Notes: generated by a model not told the origin, from the sequence alone. Numbered from the stretch's first letter, positions 16,601 to 25,980 are shown. The stretch: 64,000 bases of DNA from an uncultured Butyrivibrio sp. (GCF_947169445.1 NZ_CAMVPU010000011.1:1-64000); one strand, 5' to 3'. A program made the numbers and translations.

Positions 16601-17431
16601 ATGGTAAAGGGTCTGTACACTGCTTACACTGGAATGATCAACGAGCAGCACCGGATGGATGTGCTCACCAACAATCTTGCGAATGCCAATACGAATGGAT
16701 ATAAAAAAGAAGGCGCAACAGCACAGGCGTTTGACGACCAGCTGGCGCTGAAAATAAAGGATTACACTGATGCTCCTCACACAGCACGTGGGCTGGGCAT
16801 CATTAATCCTGGTGTAAAAATTGGAGAAGGCTATGTCGACTGGAGCGAAGGGCCAATGAAGGAAACTAATAATACCTTCGATTTCGCTATCAGTGGATAT
16901 GGCTTTTTTGGTATAGAATACACGAACAAAGCGGTGAATATTGAAAGAGATTCTGCGGGGCAGTCAGACACCATGTACACAAGGGATGGCAATTTCACTC
17001 TTAACGCAAAGGGAGAGCTTGTAACCCATGATGGCGACTTTGTTCTTTCCCAGCGTGGCAGCCACATAACTTTAGATACAAATCTTCCGGTCGAGGTAAA
17101 TACCAAGGGCGAGATTTATCAGAATGGTCAGCTGGTGGCTCAGATTGGCGTGTTTGATTTTGAAAAGACTACATATGCGGACGGCAGGATCAGCTATGAC
17201 ACTCTTGAGCACTATGGGGAGAATTTCTATATTCCGGTAACAGGCTCTGCTGAAAATGCAGAAAATTACAGCGTTTATGCAGGCTTTTTGGAACAGTCCA
17301 ATGTTTCTGTTGTGGATGAAATGGTGAATATGATTGCAGTTCAAAGAAATTATGATACGAATCAGCGTATGATCACCACCATTGACGGAACTCTTGATAT
17401 CGCAGTTAATCAGCTTGGCAGACTTGGATAA
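16601..17431 (+). CDS. Flagellar basal-body rod protein, FlgF/FlhO-like
   Basis: A 276-residue protein of the flagellar hook-basal body family. The N-terminus MVKGLYTAYTGM with NNLANANTNGYKKE is the rod-protein signature, and the C-terminus ends with MVNMIAVQRNYDTNQRM plus a helical tail. Such proteins form the proximal or distal rod that passes through the wall. It is one of two tandem paralogues; the second (17560) resembles FlgG more closely, so this is best called FlgF-like. RBS GAGGAAA lies eight bases before the ATG. Confidence 0.88.
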   Translation: MVKGLYTAYTGMINEQHRMDVLTNNLANANTNGYKKEGATAQAFDDQLALKIKDYTDAPHTARGLGIINPGVKIGEGYVDWSEGPMKETNNTFDFAISGYGFFGIEYTNKAVNIERDSAGQSDTMYTRDGNFTLNAKGELVTHDGDFVLSQRGSHITLDTNLPVEVNTKGEIYQNGQLVAQIGVFDFEKTTYADGRISYDTLEHYGENFYIPVTGSAENAENYSVYAGFLEQSNVSVVDEMVNMIAVQRNYDTNQRMITTIDGTLDIAVNQLGRLG

Positions 17432-17448
17432 AATTTATAATTTTTTAA

Positions 17449-17476
17449 TAAAATGATACCATGAAGAAACCGATAT
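17449..17476 (+). promoter_or_regulatory. Candidate flagellar sigma promoter in front of flgG
   Basis: TAAA (17449-17452), 16 bases and ACCGATAT (17469-17476). This matches the SigD consensus at all four -35 and seven of eight -10 positions, one base over the usual spacing. It lies in the 128-bp gap between the two rod genes and would give a leader of about 77 bases. Confidence 0.6.
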
Positions 17477-17559
17477 ATATGGTGAATATCAGAAAAAGTC
17501 ACGGATGACGGTAGATATTAGGCAGGGAAGCATGTGTTTTACCAGTTCGGAGGTGACTT

Positions 17560-18405
17560 ATGGTTAGAAGTTTATGGTCAGCTGCAACGGGAATGAATGC
17601 CCAGCAGACTAACGTTGATACAATATCCAATAATCTTGCTAACGTCAATACAACCGGATATAAGGCTCAGGGAGCGCAGTTTAAGTCTCTTTTGTATCAG
17701 GAGCTTCAGACTGTAACTACTACCACAAACGGAAATCCCAAGCCGGTAACATCCCAGGTTGGTCTAGGTACACGTACCTCTGCGATTAATCAGTATTTTA
17801 AACAGGGATCTTTTTTGAATAATGATAATCCGGCGGCTCTTGCGATAAGCGGAGACGGCTTTTTTGCATATCAGGATACAGATGGAACAACACCTATTTA
17901 TACCAGAAATGGTAATTTTACCTGGGCGCTTAACGGAAATAATGGCGGACTGGTACTGACAACGGCAGAAGGTAATAAAGTTCTTGGAATCAATAACCAG
18001 CCGATAGTTGTTGCAGGAAATGACAGAGTTGCCAGTAGAATCACGATCGATGCTGAAGGTAAGATTTATTATCCTAATGCTGAGGGCGTTCCTGAACAGG
18101 TAAACAACATGCAGATAGGCCTTTGGCAGTTCACCAACAGAGAAGGTCTTGAGAGGGTTGGAAGTGCCTCCTGGAAGGTGACTACAGCCTCCGGTGCAGC
18201 AAGACCTGAGTTTGCACAGGGGGGCGGCGCGGTTGCCGGAATCGTCAGAAGTACACTGGCGCAGGGCTATCTGGAAGGCTCCAACGTAAATGTTGCGACC
18301 GAGATGGTTAACCTGATCGTGGCCCAGAGAGCATACGAAATGAACTCAACAGCAATCCAGACAACTGATGAGATGATGCAGACAGCGAACTCCTTGAAGA
18401 GGTAA
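17560..18405 (+). CDS. flgG: Flagellar distal rod protein FlgG-like
   Basis: A 281-residue member of the hook-basal body family with MVRSLWSAATGMNAQQTNVD, NNLANVNTTGYKAQ, a central Ser/Thr-rich D1/D2-like region and the C-terminal MVNLIVAQRAYEMNSTAIQT. The sequence EGSNVNVATEMV is characteristic of FlgG. It builds the distal rod below the hook. A good Shine-Dalgarno (GGAGG) precedes the ATG. The preceding gap carries its own candidate flagellar promoter. Confidence 0.9.
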   Translation: MVRSLWSAATGMNAQQTNVDTISNNLANVNTTGYKAQGAQFKSLLYQELQTVTTTTNGNPKPVTSQVGLGTRTSAINQYFKQGSFLNNDNPAALAISGDGFFAYQDTDGTTPIYTRNGNFTWALNGNNGGLVLTTAEGNKVLGINNQPIVVAGNDRVASRITIDAEGKIYYPNAEGVPEQVNNMQIGLWQFTNREGLERVGSASWKVTTASGAARPEFAQGGGAVAGIVRSTLAQGYLEGSNVNVATEMVNLIVAQRAYEMNSTAIQTTDEMMQTANSLKR

Positions 18406-18507
18406 TAATTAATAGGTAAAAGATAAGGAATAAGAGGCGTCTTGGTTTGAAGACGAATGATTTATAGAGGGATGATGACGGTTTGAGTGTAGTCATAGGG
18501 GGAAGAT

Positions 18508-18906
18508 ATGGCAGGACTAGATATCACTGGCCTTAGTGCCACAGCTTTAACAGAATATGCGGCAAGCGAAAGCAAAAACGCCAGTGCGCAGGCTCTTCAG
18601 AATAAGCTTGGAAAAGTATCCAGCAAGACTTCCGATGATGAGCTGTGGGAAGCCTGCAAGAGCTTTGAAGCGTATTTTCTTGAGCAGATGTTTAAAGAGA
18701 TGCAGAAGTCTGTGGATGCGCTTAAGCCTGAATCAGAGGATAAGCCCACACAGACGCTGGTTGATTATTTCAAGAATGAGACGCTTCAGGATGTGTGCGC
18801 AACTTCTGTCGAGAAGCAGAGTAATGGCTTCGCGCAGATGCTGTATGAGAACTTAAAGCGCAATTACGATATACCGCAGGCTCCAAGTGAGGGGGAATTG
18901 AGATAA
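18508..18906 (+). CDS. Flagellar rod-binding protein, FlgJ N-terminal type
   Basis: The 132-residue protein has the rod-binding domain of FlgJ at about residues 45-115, with ACKSFEAYFLEQMFKEM and a C-terminal NGFAQMLYENLKR. It lacks the C-terminal muramidase domain found in proteobacterial FlgJ; single-domain forms are common in Firmicutes. It probably caps or scaffolds the growing rod while another enzyme opens the wall. GGGGGAAG precedes the ATG. It is the last gene before a strong terminator. Confidence 0.88.
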   Translation: MAGLDITGLSATALTEYAASESKNASAQALQNKLGKVSSKTSDDELWEACKSFEAYFLEQMFKEMQKSVDALKPESEDKPTQTLVDYFKNETLQDVCATSVEKQSNGFAQMLYENLKRNYDIPQAPSEGELR

Positions 18907-18956
18907 TGGTTGAATTGTGAAAAGAAGTTTGTGAATATATGAATAATAAGTAACAA

Positions 18957-19000
18957 AACTTACCCGTTTCACTCGGAAAAACGGGTAAGTTATTTTTTTA
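18957..19000 (+). terminator. Rho-independent terminator after the flagellar rod genes
   Basis: AACTTACCCGTTT (18957-18969) pairs perfectly with AAACGGGTAAGTT (18979-18991), followed by ATTTTTTTA. Confidence 0.95.
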
Positions 19001-19049
19001 TATATGAATTGTAAAAATGAAGTCGTTTAGCGCGCAAGCAAAAATATAG

Positions 19050-19922
19050 TTACCTTGGCCACGACTTTAATTCAATAAGTTCGATATCATTTGATTTGGC
19101 AATTACTTTTGCGCCATCTGAAAACTCATATTCAGTAATAGCTAGCATTAGGTCACTCTTGTAATATTTTGAGCCTTCCACGAGTTTTATGAGGTCATCT
19201 TTGTTTACTAAACCATAATAGTTTATACATTGCACTGCATATTTTTTGCAGCATTTTTCAGCAAGGATGTCTACGCCGTAATCAGCCCCGGAGGAAATTA
19301 ACGAAATATCGTGCCATCCGTTTGCTTCCAAAATTTTTATACATTGATCTATAAAGCGTCTGTAATAACGATGGGTTCTTTTATCTAGGTCATTTTTGTA
19401 TTTTTCTTTTGCTTTGTGTTTTTCCTGACTAGAATTTTGGTATGAAGATTTCGGAGGCATAGTGGGCGGCTTTTGATTGATGATTCTTTCCTTCTCTTCT
19501 TTGATGATTTTTGATATTTTTAGTTGCAATGTGTCTCTGTTCCATAGTTCGACGCCTAAACTAATTGCATCCCCCATAGCTTGTGGCGTGAAGTTGCTAC
19601 TAGTGATGACTAGGGCTTTGTCGGAATGATAAATGTCACGGCCACTATATACTTCCTGAATAGCTTTGTTTCCTAGAGGACTGGAATATCGTTTACACTG
19701 AATGGCATACTTTTCACTGTTTTTTACTGCTAATAGATCGACGCCTCTGTCACCACTTCCGCTGGTTGTGCATACATCATTAAAACCAAGTCTATTAAGT
19801 AGCGAAAGACAAAAAAACTCAAATTCTTCGCCGGTCATTGTGTCTATAATCGAGAGTAATTCTTGTATGCTGCAGGTGTTTTTGATAATCTTTTCAATGT
19901 ATATTTTTAGAATGTCTTCCAT
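19050..19922 (-). CDS. Mrr-type restriction endonuclease-like protein with two nuclease domains
   Basis: A 290-residue protein with two Mrr-like PD-(D/E)XK domains. The first (about 28-140) has GSGDRGVDLL and YAIQCKRY, so Asp62, Gln75 and Lys77 form a complete D-QxK site. The second (about 185-288) repeats the fold with SGADYGVDIL and YAVQCINY; here the catalytic lysine is replaced by Ile233, so it is probably inactive. A Lys/Ser/Pro-rich linker joins them. Mrr enzymes cleave modified DNA. No methyltransferase gene is adjacent. ATG 19922 is preferred because AAAGGGAAAC precedes it; an upstream TTG would add 14 residues. It lies on the strand opposite to its neighbours, suggesting an inserted islet. 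Confidence 0.82.
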   Translation of the reverse strand: MEDILKIYIEKIIKNTCSIQELLSIIDTMTGEEFEFFCLSLLNRLGFNDVCTTSGSGDRGVDLLAVKNSEKYAIQCKRYSSPLGNKAIQEVYSGRDIYHSDKALVITSSNFTPQAMGDAISLGVELWNRDTLQLKISKIIKEEKERIINQKPPTMPPKSSYQNSSQEKHKAKEKYKNDLDKRTHRYYRRFIDQCIKILEANGWHDISLISSGADYGVDILAEKCCKKYAVQCINYYGLVNKDDLIKLVEGSKYYKSDLMLAITEYEFSDGAKVIAKSNDIELIELKSWPR

Positions 19923-19987
19923 GTTTCCCTTTTCGAAAATTCGGAGAATGGTTTTTGTTTTCAAAATCTATACAAATACATAGATAC

Positions 19988-20782
19988 TTATTGGATATTA
20001 TTTATAGCAGTTTCCCAATCTAGTGCCTTATCTTCTGCGGCCTTTTTTAATTGCTCAATTAAGTCATCAGTTATCATTCCGTCTACTTCATAGCCATACA
20101 TTTCTTGAAATCTTTTTATTGCTTTGACGGTTTTTTTGCCTGCTGAACCATCGATATTCCAGCATCTAAAGCCAATTAAGTGTAATAAGGTTTGGACTTC
20201 CTTGACCGTACGTTTTGGGACGTCCTTATTCCTTTTTTCAGCTTCATTTAGTTTTTCCAACTGCTGGACATCGTTGCGCATGGTTTTTAATCCAACATCG
20301 GGGAAAGGAACATCATAGTAATCGTTCAATTCTACAATAACATAGGCTCTATTTAAGTAGCCTGAATTATTAAGGTCTGTATAGTTTGCACGCGCGTCAA
20401 TAGTGTCGTCGCCAGCTAAATATGTTTCGCAGGCTTCTTGTTGTTTTGCGATGCCATTAACATATTGATGACATAGGTATTGAATGTTTAAGTCATCAAA
20501 TTTTGCATTTTCGTATTTTTCTTTGAGCTCATTTTCTGCATTAACGCACTCTAAAATAAACTCAACATGTTCTTTGTTGCTCATGGATTGAATTTCTGCT
20601 TTTGTGTACTTGGTTGCAATTTTAGATCTTGCAGAATAGGAGTCTAAAAGATCAGTGAAGAATTCTTCTTCTGACATGAAATCACTTTTTAAACTATCTT
20701 TGTCTTTTGCATGAACATAAGAAAAGGGTGTAAACAATATGCAAATAAGGATAATTACTATTATAAAAGAATACTTCTTCAT
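19988..20782 (-). CDS. Secreted protein with C-terminal peptidoglycan-binding domain
   Basis: A 264-residue product with a signal peptide (MKKYSFIIVIILICILFTPFSYVHA). The middle part is mainly helical and unassigned. The C-terminal ~65 residues (VKEVQTLLHLIGF, DGSAGKKTVKAIKRFQEMYG, VDGMITDDLIEQLKK) fit the three-helix peptidoglycan-binding domain 1 fold. It is probably exported and wall-associated. GAAGGAGG lies ten bases before ATG 20782; a longer frame starting at 20833 has no such support. It lies just upstream of the Mrr gene on the same strand with 65 bases between, so the two may be cotranscribed. Confidence 0.78.
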   Translation of the reverse strand: MKKYSFIIVIILICILFTPFSYVHAKDKDSLKSDFMSEEEFFTDLLDSYSARSKIATKYTKAEIQSMSNKEHVEFILECVNAENELKEKYENAKFDDLNIQYLCHQYVNGIAKQQEACETYLAGDDTIDARANYTDLNNSGYLNRAYVIVELNDYYDVPFPDVGLKTMRNDVQQLEKLNEAEKRNKDVPKRTVKEVQTLLHLIGFRCWNIDGSAGKKTVKAIKRFQEMYGYEVDGMITDDLIEQLKKAAEDKALDWETAINNIQ

Positions 20783-21027
20783 TGTGCGTAAACCTCCTTC
20801 TTTATATGATTTTATCAACGTAATATAAAACAATAATAAATGCTAAATGAAATTTTGCTTAATTTCATATTGAATTGATAAGGTAGAATATAGTTGGGGT
20901 ATGCCTTGGTTTTAGGTACAGGATTTTTATTATGGAGATAAAAACTTAAGAAAGTCTTAAAGATTTCTAAGACAAGTTTATGTTATTATCGATATTGTTA
21001 AGTAAAAAATGAATAGGAAAGTTTTTC

Positions 21028-23316
21028 ATGGACAACGAAGAGCAGGTAGTTAAGGGCTACATTGAACATTTTATATATAAGAATGCAGAAAACGGCTATG
21101 GTGTAGTGAATCTGATGACGGACGATGAAGAGATAGTCTGCACCGGTAATTTCAAGGATGCTGATGTGGGAGATAATCTGGAGGTTACAGGCACTTTTGT
21201 GACGCATCCGGTCTATGGTGAGCAGCTGAAGATGACGAGCTTTAAGGTCACTGTCCCGGATGATGCAGCTTCCATGCAGAGGTATCTGGGATCCGGCGCC
21301 ATAAAGGGAATCGGAGAGGCACTGGCTAAGCGCATCGTGAAGAAATTTGGGACCGAGACCTTCAGGATTATTGAGGATGAGCCTGAACGCCTTGCTGAGG
21401 TCAAGGGCATAAGCGAGACTAAGGCCAGAGACATCGGAATTCAGATGGCGGAAAAGAGGCAGATGAGGGATGCCATGATGTTTTTGCAGCAGTATGGCAT
21501 CAGCAATAATCTGGCGGTCAAGGTCTATAACAAATATGGCTCAAGGATATACGCTGTCATCAGGGAAAATCCCTATCAGCTGGCAGACGATATAAGCGGC
21601 GTTGGTTTTAAAACGGCAGATGAGATCGCAGGTAAAGTGGGAATCGCCGTGGACTCTGAGTATCGAATCAAGTCCGGCGTTATGTATTGTCTTTTGCAGG
21701 GCGCGCTTGATGGGAATACTTATCTTCCGATGAATCAGCTTATCAAAAAGACAATTGAGCTTCTCTTCAATGGCCCGGAGGATGTGACCGATGAGGAGAG
21801 TATCAGAACTCAGATCAGCAATCTGATGATGGACAAAAAGCTTATATGTAAAGATAAGTCTTTATCAGCTACTGATTCGGAAAACGGTGACACACAGGTT
21901 TTTGCGGCGAGCTTTTACTATGAGGAGCAGGGCTGCGCGGCCATGCTCTCTGACCTTGCTCTTAGTGAAAAGATTTCGGAAAAAGAGGAAGAGGAATATA
22001 GGAAAAAGATCCTGGAGATAGAAGAGCGAAAGGGCATTGAGCTGGATGATCTTCAGAGGGATGCTGTTCTAAAGAGTATTTCCAATGGACTTGTCATTAT
22101 TACCGGCGGCCCGGGAACAGGAAAGACCACTACTATCAATACCATCATCAGCTATTACGCTGGGCAGGGACTGGATATCATGCTGGCTGCACCAACGGGC
22201 AGGGCTGCCAAGCGAATGACAGAGGCTACAGGATATGAAGCCAGGACTATCCACAGGCTCCTTGAGGTGTCAGGTCAGGTGAGCGACGATGATGCCAGAG
22301 GCGGCGGTGTTCATTTTGAGAAAAACAGGGATAATCCGCTGGAAGCCGATGCCATCATCATTGATGAGATGTCCATGGTTGATATCCATCTCTTTTACGC
22401 ACTGTTAAAGGCACTGGTGCCGGGAACACATCTGATCCTCGTGGGCGACAGTTCTCAGCTTCCAAGCGTTGGGCCTGGACAGGTGCTGAGGGATCTTATT
22501 GAAAGTGGCAGATTTCCGACCATTATTTTGCAAAAGATATTCAGACAGGCGGAAGAGAGTGACATTGTCATGAATGCCCACAGGATTCACAACGGCGAAA
22601 AGCCTGTGCTGGACAATAAGAGTAAGGATTTCTTTTTCCTGGAAAGAGGTGACAGCAATGTCATATACAAGCATATGATACAGCTGATCAGGGACAAGCT
22701 TCCGGACTATGTCGGGGCAAAGCCTTTGGATCTGCAGGTTCTGACTCCTATGAAAAAGGGACCACTCGGGGCGCAGCAGCTTAATCTGGTGCTGCAGGAA
22801 TATCTGAATCCTCCGGAGGCCGGCAAAAAAGAGCATACCAACGGGGATTTTCTGCTTCGCGAGGGCGACAAGGTGATGCAGATTCGCAACAACTATCAGG
22901 CCCAGTGGGAGGTTGTTGGGAAATACAATGTGGCCATAGATTCGGGAACCGGCATTTTTAATGGAGATATGGGCATTGTAAAAGAAATCAATGAGTATTC
23001 GCAGGATGTGGTGGTGGAATTTGATGAGAGCAGGAGGGTGCGATATCCTTTTGCGGATTTGGATGAGATTGAACTGGCTTATGCGATCACGATACACAAG
23101 TCTCAGGGAAGTGAGTATCCGGCTGTGATCATGCCGATTCTGGGTGGACCGAGGATGCTGCTTAACAGGAATCTGCTGTATACGGCGGTGACCAGAGCGA
23201 AGAATACGGTGTGCATACTGGGGAGCAAGGAGACAGTCTACACCATGGTGGACAACGAAGAACAACTCAAACGCTTCACTGGGCTGAAAGAACGAATAAT
23301 GGAGTTTGATGTATAA
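21028..23316 (+). CDS. recD2: ATP-dependent DNA helicase RecD2
   Basis: A 762-residue SF1B helicase. The N-terminal ~300 residues hold an OB-like segment and helix-hairpin-helix motifs (GSGAIKGIGEALAKRIV, LAEVKGISETKA), typical of RecD2 rather than RecBCD-bound RecD. The helicase core has Walker A GGPGTGKTTT, motif II IIDEMSMVD, and the C-terminal motif TIHKSQGSEYP. RecD2 acts in replication-fork and mismatch-repair-linked DNA processing in Firmicutes lacking RecBC partners. The end overlaps the comF gene by eight bases. Confidence 0.95.
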   Translation: MDNEEQVVKGYIEHFIYKNAENGYGVVNLMTDDEEIVCTGNFKDADVGDNLEVTGTFVTHPVYGEQLKMTSFKVTVPDDAASMQRYLGSGAIKGIGEALAKRIVKKFGTETFRIIEDEPERLAEVKGISETKARDIGIQMAEKRQMRDAMMFLQQYGISNNLAVKVYNKYGSRIYAVIRENPYQLADDISGVGFKTADEIAGKVGIAVDSEYRIKSGVMYCLLQGALDGNTYLPMNQLIKKTIELLFNGPEDVTDEESIRTQISNLMMDKKLICKDKSLSATDSENGDTQVFAASFYYEEQGCAAMLSDLALSEKISEKEEEEYRKKILEIEERKGIELDDLQRDAVLKSISNGLVIITGGPGTGKTTTINTIISYYAGQGLDIMLAAPTGRAAKRMTEATGYEARTIHRLLEVSGQVSDDDARGGGVHFEKNRDNPLEADAIIIDEMSMVDIHLFYALLKALVPGTHLILVGDSSQLPSVGPGQVLRDLIESGRFPTIILQKIFRQAEESDIVMNAHRIHNGEKPVLDNKSKDFFFLERGDSNVIYKHMIQLIRDKLPDYVGAKPLDLQVLTPMKKGPLGAQQLNLVLQEYLNPPEAGKKEHTNGDFLLREGDKVMQIRNNYQAQWEVVGKYNVAIDSGTGIFNGDMGIVKEINEYSQDVVVEFDESRRVRYPFADLDEIELAYAITIHKSQGSEYPAVIMPILGGPRMLLNRNLLYTAVTRAKNTVCILGSKETVYTMVDNEEQLKRFTGLKERIMEFDV

Positions 23317-24118
23317 AAAATATAGAGATAGTGTTGAGGGTGTTGCTGATACTGCACTGAGTCTGGTTTATCCGAGGCGGTGTCCGGTGTGCGATGAGGT
23401 GATGAGCCCGATTGAGATACGACGAAGAAGTGGTGTAAAGAGCAATGATTTAGGGAAGCCGGATTTTGATATTCACTTCGGCAGACTGATTCATGATGAG
23501 TGTCACCGGAAGATCAGATATGTGCGGGGAGCGACCTGCATGAAGTGCGGGAAGGGGCTTTCGGAAAGCGAGAGCGATTGTGAGTACTGCAGCGATTGCA
23601 GGAAAGTGAAACACTTATTCAGGCAGGGCTTTTCAGTGTTTGAATACAGATCGGTGGCGGGTTCTGTTTATAAGTTCAAGTACCTGGGGCGCAAGGAGTA
23701 TGCGGATTTCTATGCTGCTGCGGCGAAGAGAGTTCTTTTTCCTAAGATAAAGAGACTTGGGATTGAAGCAGTAATTCCGGTCCCGATGTATAAGGAAAAA
23801 GAAAATCTAAGGGGCTACAATCAGGCGCAGGTGTTGGCTAAAAAGGTGGCCGCAGAACTTGGAATTCCCTGCTATACGAATGTGATAGAGAGGCGAAAAA
23901 ACACAACTCCGATGAAGGAATTGGACACCAGGGGACGGCGCCAAAATTTGAAAAAGGCTTTTAATATAACTCGAAATGATGTAAAATTTAAGTGCATACT
24001 AATTATCGATGACATCTATACAACTGGAAGTACTATTGATGAGATCGCCCATGAGTTTCGGGTTGCCGGAGTAAAGAAAATCTATTTTTTATCCCTGGCA
24101 ATCGGGCAAACTACTTAA
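23309..24118 (+). CDS. comF: ComF family phosphoribosyltransferase-like protein
   Basis: A 269-residue protein with N-terminal zinc-binding cysteines (CPVCDE, CMKCGK, CEYCSDC) and a C-terminal phosphoribosyltransferase fold containing IPVPMYKEKENLRGYNQA and the PRPP loop ILIIDDIYTTGST. ComF proteins support natural transformation, probably acting with the DNA-uptake helicase and single-strand handling proteins. ATG 23309 overlaps the recD2 stop; a TTG one codon upstream is an alternative. It is followed by yvyF as in Bacillus (comFC-yvyF). Confidence 0.93.
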   Translation: MYKKYRDSVEGVADTALSLVYPRRCPVCDEVMSPIEIRRRSGVKSNDLGKPDFDIHFGRLIHDECHRKIRYVRGATCMKCGKGLSESESDCEYCSDCRKVKHLFRQGFSVFEYRSVAGSVYKFKYLGRKEYADFYAAAAKRVLFPKIKRLGIEAVIPVPMYKEKENLRGYNQAQVLAKKVAAELGIPCYTNVIERRKNTTPMKELDTRGRRQNLKKAFNITRNDVKFKCILIIDDIYTTGSTIDEIAHEFRVAGVKKIYFLSLAIGQTT

Positions 24119-24137
24119 AATATACGGAGGTCACTAT

Positions 24138-24545
24138 ATGAACTTACGGAATTGTGCAAGATGCGGTAAAATGTTTAACTACGTCGGCGGTCAACCGATC
24201 TGTGATTCTTGTAAAAAGGCCATAGAGGAAGATTTCCAGAGAGTTAAGCAGTACATAGTCGATAATCCGCGTGCCGGGCTCAAGCAGATTTCAGAGGATA
24301 ATAAGGTTACACCTAAACAGATCCAACAGTGGATCCGCGAAGAGCGCCTCATGTTTACCAGCGATTCTCCAATTCAGATTCAGTGCGAGAATTGCGGAGA
24401 ACTTATTCAGACAGGAAGATTTTGCGCAAAGTGTAGATCGTCTATGGCGAATAATCTTAGTGATACAGTGCAGAGGGCTAAGCCACAGATTCAGCAACCT
24501 GTTAAGAAAGAGCCTAAGGCTGGAATGCGCTTCCTGGATACTTAA
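24138..24545 (+). CDS. YvyF-family flagellar operon protein
   Basis: A 135-residue protein with an N-terminal zinc-ribbon (CARCGKMF...CDSCKK), a helix-turn-helix-like middle (LKQISEDNKVTPKQIQQWIR) and a second CxxC pair (CENCG...CAKC). It matches the YvyF/TIGR03826 type encoded between comF and flagellar regulatory genes in Bacilli and Clostridia. A role in motility gene control is presumed but unproven. The ribosome binding site GGAGG is strong. Here no flgM follows; instead membrane proteins and cdaA come next. Confidence 0.85.
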   Translation: MNLRNCARCGKMFNYVGGQPICDSCKKAIEEDFQRVKQYIVDNPRAGLKQISEDNKVTPKQIQQWIREERLMFTSDSPIQIQCENCGELIQTGRFCAKCRSSMANNLSDTVQRAKPQIQQPVKKEPKAGMRFLDT

Positions 24546-24554
24546 GGAGCAACA

Positions 24555-24950
24555 ATGTTAGATGAAGAAAAGGTCATCCTGATGACGCGGATGACTGCGT
24601 TCATAGATCGTGAAGGCAAGAAGAACGATGCGATCAATTCATATTTCAGAAGTGATTATGTGGGCTTTAACATCATCAAATCAGTGATCAGCGCCACAAT
24701 CGTGTATTGTATCTTCCTTGCGACATACGTTCTTTGTAATTTTGAAGAGGTTTTGTCAAACGTCTATAATACAGAAAACTTATTGTCAGTTGGCAGGAGG
24801 TGTCTTATATACTACCTCCTGCTTGTTGGCGTGTATTCTCTTGTGACATATGTCATTTATTCCATTCGGTATACCAAGATGCGAAAGAGTATGAAGACAT
24901 ATTATGGGAATTTAAAAAAACTAGCTAGAATGTACGAGAAAAAGGATTGA
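24555..24950 (+). CDS. Small two-pass membrane protein of unknown function
   Basis: 131 residues with a soluble N-terminus, membrane segments at about 45-65 and 82-102 and a basic C-terminal tail (RYTKMRKSMKTYYGNLKKLARMYEKKD). No family is recognised. It lies nine bases after the yvyF gene and four bases before the next gene, so it is surely part of the operon leading to cdaA. Confidence 0.75.
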   Translation: MLDEEKVILMTRMTAFIDREGKKNDAINSYFRSDYVGFNIIKSVISATIVYCIFLATYVLCNFEEVLSNVYNTENLLSVGRRCLIYYLLLVGVYSLVTYVIYSIRYTKMRKSMKTYYGNLKKLARMYEKKD

Positions 24951-24954
24951 TAAT

Positions 24955-25899
24955 ATGACTTCATTACTTGAATTAAAGCAATATATCAAAAGATTCTATA
25001 TTAAGAACGAGACCTATATTACTTATGTCTGGAAGTTCGTTCTTGCACTTGTTACCATAGCCATGATCAACAGTAAGCTTGGATTTATGCAGGCTCTTAA
25101 TAATTTTGCGATCGTGCTGATGGCGTCTTTGTTATGTGCAATTTTACCGGCAAATTTCATTGTGCTTTTGGCAGCAGTCTTTATCCTAGGACACCTGTAC
25201 GCTGCGGCTCTTGAGAGCGCGCTTATAGCGGCCATTATTTTTCTTTTGATGTTCCTTCTGTATTTCAGGTTTTCACCTAAGGATACACTGGCTGTTCTTT
25301 TGACACCGATTTTCTTTGCACTTCACATTCCATATGTGATGCCGCTTGCAATGGGACTTCTTGGACTTCCTACATCTGTTGTGTCAGTCTCTTTTGGAAT
25401 CGTAATTTCATATCTGATCAATTTCTTTGCAGCAGGTAATACTGTTGGCAAGATCGGAACTGATGTTGAGGAGACTTCTAATCAGTTTTCACAGGTTCTT
25501 TCAGGGATTCTTGGAGATAAGACCATGCTGGTCATGATCATTGCTTTTTCAGTGACAATAGTAGTGGTGTACATTATCCGCAGAACTTCAATTGATTATT
25601 CATGGAGAATTGCCATTGCAGCAGGTGCGGTTTCACTTATCGTCTGCACACTGGTTGGCGATATGGTGATGGATACACAGATTTCTTTCTTTGGAGTGAT
25701 CCTTGGAACCATCGTTTCTGCAGCGCTGATGCTGGTAGTTGAGTTCTTTGCTTTTAACGTGGATTATAACAGAACTGAGAAGGTTCAGTTTGAGGATGAT
25801 GAGTACTATTACTATGTGAAGGCTGTGCCTAAGGTTACAGTTTCAACACCGGACAGAAGGGTGAAGAGAATTAACAAGGCCAGCAACAGAAACAGGTAA
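24955..25899 (+). CDS. Polytopic membrane protein of unknown function
   Basis: 314 residues, with roughly eight to nine hydrophobic segments and a soluble tail containing QFEDDEYYYYVKAVPKVTV followed by a basic end (RRVKRINKASNRNR). The DEYYYYVKAVPK segment recurs, to my knowledge, in Lachnospiraceae homologues beside cdaA, but no function is assigned. Position between a small membrane protein and the diadenylate cyclase suggests a part in envelope or c-di-AMP physiology; this is inference. RBS AAGGA precedes the ATG. Confidence 0.75.
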   Translation: MTSLLELKQYIKRFYIKNETYITYVWKFVLALVTIAMINSKLGFMQALNNFAIVLMASLLCAILPANFIVLLAAVFILGHLYAAALESALIAAIIFLLMFLLYFRFSPKDTLAVLLTPIFFALHIPYVMPLAMGLLGLPTSVVSVSFGIVISYLINFFAAGNTVGKIGTDVEETSNQFSQVLSGILGDKTMLVMIIAFSVTIVVVYIIRRTSIDYSWRIAIAAGAVSLIVCTLVGDMVMDTQISFFGVILGTIVSAALMLVVEFFAFNVDYNRTEKVQFEDDEYYYYVKAVPKVTVSTPDRRVKRINKASNRNR

Positions 25900-25980
25900 T
25901 GTACGACTAAATGAATTAGAATGATGTAGCCATTGGCGTGAGAAAATGGCTGATAATATAAAGTAACTAAAAGGATATAT

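Noticed and set aside
22405..23265. A 286-codon minus-strand frame opposite recD2
   Set aside because: It lies fully within conserved helicase motifs of recD2 and its translation shows no family-like features.
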